From positions 75,753,791 through 75,817,790 of the forward strand of contig JAKSZU010000013.1 in assembly GCA_026018925.1 (NCBI GenBank): a stretch of DNA of 64,000 nucleotides. The letters run 5' to 3'. Below the pieces are notes generated by a model that saw only the letters and a program-made list of their open reading frames with translations, was not told the origin of the DNA and did no database searches. Positions 57,980 through 64,000 of this stretch are shown here, one piece after another; within the stretch, counting starts at the first letter, position 1; each line of letters starts with the position of its first letter. The position numbers and the translations under genes were made by a program. The stretch is from Tupaia tana. Taxonomy: Eukaryota; Chordata; Mammalia; Scandentia; Tupaiidae.

Positions 57980-58235
57980 TTGGGCCATCCCCATAGCCTA
58001 GTGATTAAAGGAGCCAAATCCCACATGGACAACCACTTTTTAACCCCAGACCCAGCAGTCTGAAAAATCACTCAAGGTACATATGCTTATGTGTCCACAA
58101 TCCTGATAAGATGGAGAAATGAAGAAGGTACTGTGGTGTGACCACACTCCATTAGAGAGTTCTCTCTTTCTCTCTCTCTCTTAACTAGGGCATTTACCCT
58201 CAAGCAATAAATAAAAATAAAAATAAAACACAAAA
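57980..58235 (+). mobile_element. t-SINE, type L (older variant)
   Basis: Head TTGGGCCATCCCCATAGCC with A-box TAGCCTAGTGATTAAAGG. The anticodon-arm region reads CCCACATGGACAACC. CT tract, TTACCCTCAAGC and AATAAATAAAAATAAAAAT-like tail. Confidence 0.85.
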
Positions 58236-58245
58236 GTAGAGATTT

Positions 58246-59556
58246 TGGCCAGCCCTGTGGCCAGCTCTATAGTCTAGTGGTTAATGGAGTTGGATCCTAC
58301 ATGACAAACTGTGTAGTTTAAATCTTGGCCCCAGTGGCTTGAAAAATATTTCAGGAGTGTGTGTACACATATCTGAAATTGTAACAGAATAGAAAAATGG
58401 AGGAGAAGGAATTGTCATATGACCTCACTTTTTTGTTGTTGTTTTAATCATTGTGTGTGGTTGTTTATGTATTTATTTATCTATTTATTTTTTAATTTAT
58501 TATTGTCATAATCTTGTTTATATTACATTGAATCACACATAACTTTACAGTGTATTAAATTTCTTTTTTCAGGAGGAATACCATGCATATCAGTCAATAC
58601 AGAGACATTAAAATCCTCATTTCATCATCCAATATCTTTATAATTTTTTACCAATCATTATTATTATTGTTCCAATTATTTTTTTAAACAGTCAATCACT
58701 ATTTCTCATTTTGCTTGTAAAAAGACTTTACCCAACATGAAATACTTCTCAGACCAATCCAGTTGAGAATACTATACACGTCCTCATCAACAGGTAGTAA
58801 ACCATATCTGTATCCTACTAATGTCATGTCTCTCTATTTGTTCTCTTGCTATCTTTCTCTATATTTTTCTCTTCTCCTCCACCCCATTTCACACTGTCTT
58901 ATCCTCATTAACTATTTTCACTGCTTTTATGTCCGCCAATATTTCACTCTCTACCATAGAGTGTGGATAGTCAGTATATATTAACTGAATACATACAATA
59001 TCTTTCTTTCATATCTTGGCTTACTTCACTCAGAAATAGATCCTCCATATCCGACCACTTTCTATCAAATGCCAGGGTCTTGTTGTTTTTTATGGCTGAA
59101 TAGTATTCCATAGAGTATATATTGCCACACTTTTTCAATCCATTCATCTATTTTTGGACATTTAGGTTGGTTCCATGTCTTGGCAATTGTGAATAATGCT
59201 GCAATAAACATTGATGTGCAAGCACTTTTCTGGCTGAGCATTCTCCTGTCCTTTGGGTAGATACCCAAAAGTGGGATTGCTGGATCAAATGGTATTCTAT
59301 TTGTAGATCTCTGAAGAACCTCCACATTGTTCTCCACAATGACTGAACCAGCTTACATTCCCACCAACAGTGTAGGAGAGTTCCCTTTTCACCACATCCC
59401 CGCCAACACTTACCACTTTTTATATTTATATTCTTAATCTTTGCCATTCTGACAGGGGTTAGGTGACCTCACTTTTTTAGGAAGTGTTTTCTCCTTCGTA
59501 CTTTCTCTTTCTCTCTCTTTTGGGTGCAAAGCCCTATGGAAAAAAAAATAGAAATG
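58246..59556 (+). mobile_element. t-SINE, older variant, split by an L1
   Basis: First part 58246-58434 (CCAGCCCTGTGGCCAGC, TCTAGTGGTTAATGGAG, GGAGGAGAAGGAATTGTC) and second part 59479-59556 (AAGTGTTTTCTCC, CT tract, AAAGCCCTATGG, A-run). The L1 between them brought a 15-bp duplication. Confidence 0.9.
58435..59463 (-). mobile_element. L1, 5'-truncated, inside a SINE, with exact TSD
   Basis: Reverse L1: T-rich tail and 3' UTR (58435 to about 59060), then the ORF2 C-terminus (about 59065-59463) with [12 protein letters not shown] and [16 protein letters not shown] in one frame and [16 protein letters not shown] in another, so frameshifted. TGACCTCACTTTTTT flanks it exactly (58420-58434 and 59464-59478). 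No catalytic domain remains. Confidence 0.95.
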
Positions 59557-59685
59557 TATTTATACATATATTTATAAATGTAGAAATTATTTGTTTACTA
59601 ATTTTAAGGAAATTATCTTTGGCCTAAGTTTAAAATCTAGGCTGAAAAGTAAAATTAAGTAGACATCATAAAAGATGAACAATTT

Positions 59686-59876
59686 TTTGGCTGGCAGGTG
59701 GCATGGTGGTTAAAGGGATTCCACTCCCACATGCCTGACTGCAATTTGAGCTCTGGACCTTATGACTTGCTTTCTCACTTTCTCTCTGTCTCTCACATAT
59801 ACTCCATCCCTTTCTGGTCAAATTAAAATAAATAAATAAATAAATAAATAGAATTAAATAAGATAATTCTTAAAAT
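59686..59876 (+). mobile_element. t-SINE, type S, with TSD
   Basis: GGCTGGCAGGTGGCATGG head, CACTCCCACATGCC, TTGCTTTCTCACTTTC, GGTCAAATTAAAATAAATAA tail. AAGATGAACAATTT is repeated exactly (59672-59685 and 59877-59890). Confidence 0.94.
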
Positions 59877-60117
59877 AAGATGAACAATTTCTAAACATTA
59901 CTCAATATATTAATGCTTTATGAAGAAATTAGAATTTAATGAGCACGACTCATTTTTAATATTAAAATAGGTTTATTTAGATTTTTTAAATGTTTGAACT
60001 TTTTATGTTGAGCTGATTGAAAGTTCACACGCAGTTATACTGAGAAATCTCATCTATCCTAATTGCTCCCAGTGGTAACAAATTGAAAAACTATGGTGTC
60101 ATATCACACCCATATTT

Positions 60118-60410
60118 ATTATTATTATTAATTTATTTTTAAGAGAGTTTGTTTGTTTGTTTGTTTTATTTTGCTATAGGGCACATGTGCTCACCAGAAA
60201 ACAAAGAGAAACAGAGAGACAAAGCAAGAAATTATCCCTCAGGGGAATGGCCACGCCTCAATCCCTTCTCCTCTAGTCTCCTCTCTCTGGATTTTGGGTC
60301 TGCATACACATGTGCATGGTGTGAGTATTTTAAAGCCACTGCGTACAGGACTTAAACTGCTGTTGACTACATGGGACTCCAGTGATGTAACCACTATGCC
60401 ATATGCTGGT
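60118..60410 (-). mobile_element. t-SINE, type L, with short TSD
   Basis: Reverse copy with a GTTT-repeat tail (60148-60170), TTGCTATAGGGCACATGTG, body, head ATGCCATATGCTGGT. CCCATATTT occurs at 60109-60117 and 60411-60419. Confidence 0.92.
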
Positions 60411-60419
60411 CCCATATTT

Positions 60420-60568
60420 TTTAATTTGTTAGAAGATTCAGGCACCTATCAGAGAATGACAGAGAGAGGAGAGAGAGAGCACATTACAAGGGGGATGACC
60501 ACACCCAAATCCCTTCTCCATTTCTCCTTTTGAGGTTTTGGACATATATGTACACATAACCTGTGTTT
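60420..60568 (-). mobile_element. t-SINE fragment, type L, head missing
   Basis: AGGCACCTATCAGAGAATG, GAGAGAG tract, GGGGGATGACCACACCC, TTTTGGACATATATGTACAC; the head that should follow is absent where the next SINE begins. Confidence 0.8.
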
Positions 60569-60829
60569 TTTATTTTGTTTGTTTGTTTTTTTTTTTTTTT
60601 AGAGACATGTTTGCTATAGTGTGAGTGCACTTGCCAGAGAGACAGAAAGCAAGAAGTCACCCCCCAAGGATGATGCCTACACCACATCCCTTCTCCTCTA
60701 TTCTCCTCTCTGAATTTTGGACACAGACAAATATTGCCAGTGTGCTTCAAGCCACCAGTTCTGGAACTTGAATGGTGGTCGGCCATGTGGGAGTCCAGAA
60801 AAGTAACCATTACACCATCGGCTAGTTCT
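60569..60829 (-). mobile_element. t-SINE, type L
   Basis: GTTTGTTTG and a T-run, TTTGCTATAGTGTGAGTGC, GAGACAGAAAGCAAG, head ACACCATCGGCTAGTTC. The body segment GGCACGC...CAGCGTG is shortened. Confidence 0.88.
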
Positions 60830-60833
60830 GCCC

Positions 60834-60838
60834 TGTGT

Positions 60839-60878
<40 letters not shown>
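60834..60878. repeat. (TG)n microsatellite
   Basis: About 20 TG units lying between two SINEs. Confidence 0.95.
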
Positions 60879-60881
<3 letters not shown>

Positions 60882-60883
60882 TT

Positions 60884-61143
60884 TAAGATACTTTTGCCTT
60901 AGGGTCTGTGTGTGCTTGCTGGAGAGACAGACAGAGACAGTGAGAGGGGAAGTGAGAAATCACTCCCCAGGGGGGATGGCCACGCTACAATCCCTTCTTC
61001 TTCTTCTCCTCCTTCCTCCTAGGATCTTGGGCTTGCATGTACATGTGCCCTGCATTATTTTCAAGCCTCCAGATCTGGGACTTGAACCACACAGTAAGCC
61101 ATGTGGGACTAGCTACCTTAACCACCATATCAAGAGCTAAACC
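60884..61143 (-). mobile_element. t-SINE, type L
   Basis: TTTTGCCTTAGGGTCTGTG, GAGACAGACAGAG tract, GGGGGGATGGCCACGC, a CTT-repeat expansion (60997-61011), head TTAACCACCATATCAAGAGC. The TG repeat occupies the place of its T-tail. Confidence 0.88.
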
Positions 61144-61174
61144 CACATTCAGATCTTGACACTGATAAAATCTA

Positions 61175-61403
61175 CAACTTGAGGGTGAATGGTAGGGCAG
61201 CTCTCTGGGAGGTTGACTCACTTGATAACATTACAAGTTCATGTCCAGAAACCACCATGAGCACAACAGGCATATGTGCATGCCTGTGGTCTGGGGCTGC
61301 CTGATGCTGGGGTGGATCATGGCATGAAAACCCTGTCAGATATGACTGTCTCTCTGTCTCTGTCTGTCTTGCTTATGAAAGAAAGAAAATATAGTCTTTT
61401 AAA
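61175..61403 (+). mobile_element. t-SINE, type C
   Basis: GGTAGGGCAGCTCTCTGGG head, B-box-like AGTTCATGTCC, CCTGTGGTCTGGGGC, GGTGGATCATGGCATGAA, CT tract, TTATGAAAGAAAGAAAAT tail. Confidence 0.86.
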
Positions 61404-61571
61404 AAATTCACATCTTACTCCAATTTTCCCAGTTCAATTGTATCATGTGTGTATGTGTGTACACACAAAGATGATTTTTAAAATTACTACTGGTATGGGA
61501 TTGTTCTGCCAATTTTAAATTACTGTCACTTAAAAAAATCAATATGAAAACTTTACAGATAAAAATTATTA

Positions 61572-61817
61572 GAGGGTCTGGCAGGTGGCATTGTGGTTCA
61601 GACAGCTAAATCCCATATGGCCTACTACATGGTAGGAAGCCCAGATCTGGTGGTTTGAAAAAGATGCCAGGCATGTGTGCATGTGTGCCAAAAATTCCAG
61701 GAGGTGAATGGAGAAGCTGGAATTGTGGCCATTACCCCTAAGGGGTGCTTTTTCACTTTCCCTCTCTCTCTCTGCTGTCTCTCTCTGGCAAGAGTAAATG
61801 CCCTATAGGAAATTTAA
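61572..61817 (+). mobile_element. t-SINE, type L
   Basis: GGTCTGGCAGGTGGCATTGTGG head, B-box lost (CTACATGGTAGGAAGCC), CCAAAAATTCCAGGAGG, CT tract, AAATGCCCTATAGG; then a TA/CA repeat. Confidence 0.88.
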
Positions 61818-61880
61818 ATTATATATATACACACACATACACATATATTTCTGTGTGTATATATGTATATATATAATTTA

Positions 61881-61918
<38 letters not shown>
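61818..61918. repeat. TA/CA/TG compound microsatellite
   Basis: TATATACACACACATACAC, then TATATATG, then about 17 TG units (61884-61915). It adjoins a SINE tail. Confidence 0.93.
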
Positions 61919-61920
<2 letters not shown>

Positions 61921-63139
61921 TTTAGAGAAAAGGTCCTGAATGAATGACACCTTTTTGAAAAAATGAAACATTGTTTATTGCATTAAGCATTTTAATTTAG
62001 TTTTCTTCTGAACATGTGTATTACCATAATGAATACTTTAAATTTAATAAAAATAGTAGAATATTTCAGAATTTATTTTATTTTGTAGAATTAAAAGTAA
62101 AGATAATGATAAAGATTACAGATAATTGTAAAGTTATCTTTGGAAATCATTGCCAAGTACTTTAAAGATAATTAAGACTTCTTGATAAGACATTAATGGG
62201 GAACTAATTCACTCCTTCTCACTCCCTGATCACTACTGAGATTAGTAACTGAAGTACAAGAATGAAGGAAGACCCCCCAATGGCTCTGAAATTAAAAAAA
62301 TGTTTATCTCTATACCAGAATCCACTTATTAGAAGCAATCAAGTAGGAAATATGATGACTTGGAGCTATTTCTCCTAAAAAAGACAGAGAAAATGGGACA
62401 TACACAAAGCCTTATTAGAATCTCTGAAATTAGAAGTGAGGTCTGGAGGATGTAATAAGATATGGACCAAATATGGCGCCCCTTCTCACCTATCTGTGGG
62501 TCACCAGCATATGAAAGCAACTTTTCTTAGGAGATGAGATGTAATACAGCTAATCTAAGAAAACAGCAGCAATTACAATGTCCTTGGCTTGGCAGTGCCA
62601 TATCCTATGACAATGGAAAGAAAGCTAGACACAGACACAACTTGTAACTGTGGTGGTGCTGGGCCAAAGAATCTAGGATATGCCCCCAAGTGGCTGCTAT
62701 ACCATGCACTCAACAAAGCTTCATCAAACAAAGAACTCTTGTCAAACATCTTCCTCGGAGACCACCTATAGCGCCAACTCCCCTCCACTGATTTCATGTT
62801 GGTATAATGCTAAGATAGTAATGTAATATATTAACTAAACATTTAATCTAACAATCACTGGGTAGAGGCTAATTATAACCAGGTGCACTGTGATGTTAGC
62901 AAAGAATCTCATTTCTCATTTGGGCAGATCTCAGACTCTTAAAAATCTCTATGTAAGAAGGAATGAATTTTTAAACAGCCCGGATCATCTAGAAAGCCAT
63001 CTATGATAAAATCTAGAAAATGGTTTAGCCAAGAAAAAGGAAAAGGAGTTATTTTTTTAATACAACTATAGTAAACAGAGAGCAGTTTCTTAATTAATTT
63101 GAAAACTTTGATAGTGGGAATAACAATGAAGAAAGCTGA
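61919..63139. other. Unassigned DNA
   Basis: No repeat recognised. 62450-62790 is less AT-rich, but its two overlapping opposite frames (60 and 74 codons) show no domain. Confidence 0.5.
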
Positions 63140-63421
63140 AAGGCCCAGCCTCAGTGGCATATGCTGTACTTTTAAGGTATTTTGCTTTACAGGTGGAACC
63201 ACACAGGAGGCTCAGGTACAATTTCTGGTACAACATGCCAAGTACGGTGGCATATGCCTATAAACCTAGGGACTCTTGGTGCTTGAAGCAAGATCACAAG
63301 TTCAAGACTGACCAGGGCCAACAAAGAGAGGCCACTTGCCTATAGTCTTGGCAGGAAGGCTGAAGTAGGAAGATTACAATAACTAGGCCCTGTAAACAAA
63401 ACAAAACAAAACAAAACAAAA
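63140..63421 (+). mobile_element. 7SL RNA-like (Alu/B1-type) SINE, probably multimeric
   Basis: 63236-63320 reads GTACGGTGGCATATGCCTAT, GAAGCAAGATCACAAGTTC and AAGACTGACCAGGGCCAAC, the order seen in 7SL-derived SINEs (box A, ATCAC, then box-B-like GTTCAAGAC). A second unit starts near 63338 (TGCCTATAGTCTTGGCAGG, AAGGCTGAAGTAGGAAGA). 63150-63235 may be a third, eroded unit (AGTGGCATATGCTGTAC). Ends in (AAAAC)n at 63393-63420. Unlike every other SINE here. Confidence 0.7.
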
Positions 63422-63652
63422 GGAGGGTGCAGATGGATGGTGGTAAAACACAATACTCTGCAAAACTGACTCACAAGGGAAGGTTCTGGGTTTGCTTCAG
63501 GAGACCTCCCTGAGTACACTGGGCATGCCCAGTTCATGATCTAGGGCTGACTGCCACGGGAGGTATATCATGACAGCAAGACCCTGTTGGGGGTGCTGAT
63601 TCTCTGTCTCTGTCTCGCTTGCTCATGAAAAAAATAAATAAACTTTAAAAGA
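63422..63652 (+). mobile_element. t-SINE, type C
   Basis: GATGGATGGTGGTAAAACAC head, AAGGGAAGGTTCTGGGTT, GGAGACCTCCCTGAGTACAC, GATCTAGGGCTGACTG, CAAGACCCTGTTGGGG, CTCATGAAAAAAATAAATAA tail. Confidence 0.9.
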
Positions 63653-63795
63653 AAATATAAAGAAAGATTAAGATGTGAGATAGTGAGAAATAGTAGAAAT
63701 AGAGAATTCATAGGTGGAAGACTTCCATGTTAGGATAATTAACCACAGTATTTGTGGGAGTAAATGCCTTAAGAAGGAAAACACAGTTCATTTTG
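63653..63795. other. Unassigned spacer
   Basis: AT-rich; nothing recognised. Confidence 0.5.
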
Positions 63796-64000
63796 GCTCA
63801 GCCACAGTGGTGCAGGGAGAAAGGGCACTGCTGCATAAGACAAGGCCATATGGGAAGGTCCCAAGTTCACAGACCAGGTCTACCAGAACAAGCCAGGTGT
63901 GCCTGTGATCCAGGCTTGATGCAGGGCCAGGAAAGGATTGCAGTGTGAGGGCACTGTGGAAGATGCCCATCTCCCTCTTTCTCTCTAACATACTTTTAAA
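63796..64000 (+). mobile_element. t-SINE, type C, at the window edge
   Basis: TGGCTCAGCCACAGTGGTGCAG head (good A-box), ATATGGGAAGGTCCCAAG, GTGATCCAGGCTTGATGC, GAGGGCACTGTGGAAG and CT tract. Ends at CTTTTAAA, so the tail may continue beyond the window. Confidence 0.9.

Noticed and set aside
1..64000. CRISPR array, operon or prokaryotic system
   Set aside because: Repeats are dispersed SINEs without regular spacers; the base composition, L1, LTR and SINE content are mammalian.

Overview
The window looks like AT-rich, gene-free (intergenic or deep intronic) nuclear DNA of a placental mammal. I found no protein-coding exon, rRNA gene, functional tRNA gene or CRISPR array. Most stops-to-stops reading frames are frames through SINEs, simple repeats or decayed L1. 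The visible content is a dense, layered transposon record: about 70 tRNA-derived SINEs, L1 LINEs of several ages, Tc1/mariner-type miniature elements, one MaLR LTR carrying a Tigger-like DNA element, microsatellites, one poly(A)-tailed retrocopy candidate and one 7SL-like SINE.

The SINEs share one tRNA-like head (for example GGGACCAGCAG followed by an A-box such as TTAGCGTAATGG and a B-box such as GGTTCGAGTCC) and come with three bodies. Type L is about 250-270 bp: the head leads into GGAGAATGGAGGAGAAGGGA, a TCTCTGTC tract, CCCTATAGC and an A-tail. Type S is about 150-190 bp: the head goes straight to a CT tract, then GGTCAAATTAAAATAAATAAA. Type C is about 200-250 bp: a CAGTGGTGCAG head, GGGAAGGTCC, GGAGACCTCCCTGAG, GATCATGGCGTGAAGACCC, CTCATGAAATAAATAAA. 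Many type L copies are nearly identical and flanked by exact 9-21 bp target-site duplications (TSDs), so this family was recently active. The head somewhat resembles tRNA-Ile, which would fit the published tRNA-Ile-derived CYN SINEs of colugos. The 7SL-like SINE near 63.3 kb points to Euarchontoglires. Colugo (Dermoptera) is therefore my best but unproven guess; another lineage is possible.

Layout. 0-9 kb: scattered SINEs, with a SINE-in-SINE nest at 5.4-5.9 kb. 9.6-13 kb: a twin-primed L1, an old L1M, a palindromic MITE and a 5'-truncated young L1. 14-21 kb: a mariner MITE, a large twin-primed L1 with decayed ORF2 and a SINE inside it, an older twin-primed L1, and several SINEs. 23.8-24.6 kb: an MLT1-type LTR interrupted by a Tigger-like element. 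25.7-28.7 kb: SINEs and an old L1M carrying a second mariner MITE. 31-34 kb: a local duplication of about 240 bp. 33-40 kb and 45.8-48.8 kb: repeat-poor stretches, the best places to look for conserved non-coding sequence. 41-45 kb: old L1 pieces, the retrocopy and a SINE cluster. 49-56 kb: young SINEs and microsatellites. 58-61 kb: an L1 nested in a SINE, then a run of four same-strand SINEs. 61-64 kb: type C SINEs and the 7SL-like SINE.

There is no gene pathway to describe. What the window records is order of events: the L1 families supply reverse transcriptase that mobilises the SINEs, and nestings with TSDs (SINE in L1 at 18.4 kb, L1 in SINE at 58.4 kb, SINE in SINE at 5.5 kb) give relative ages.
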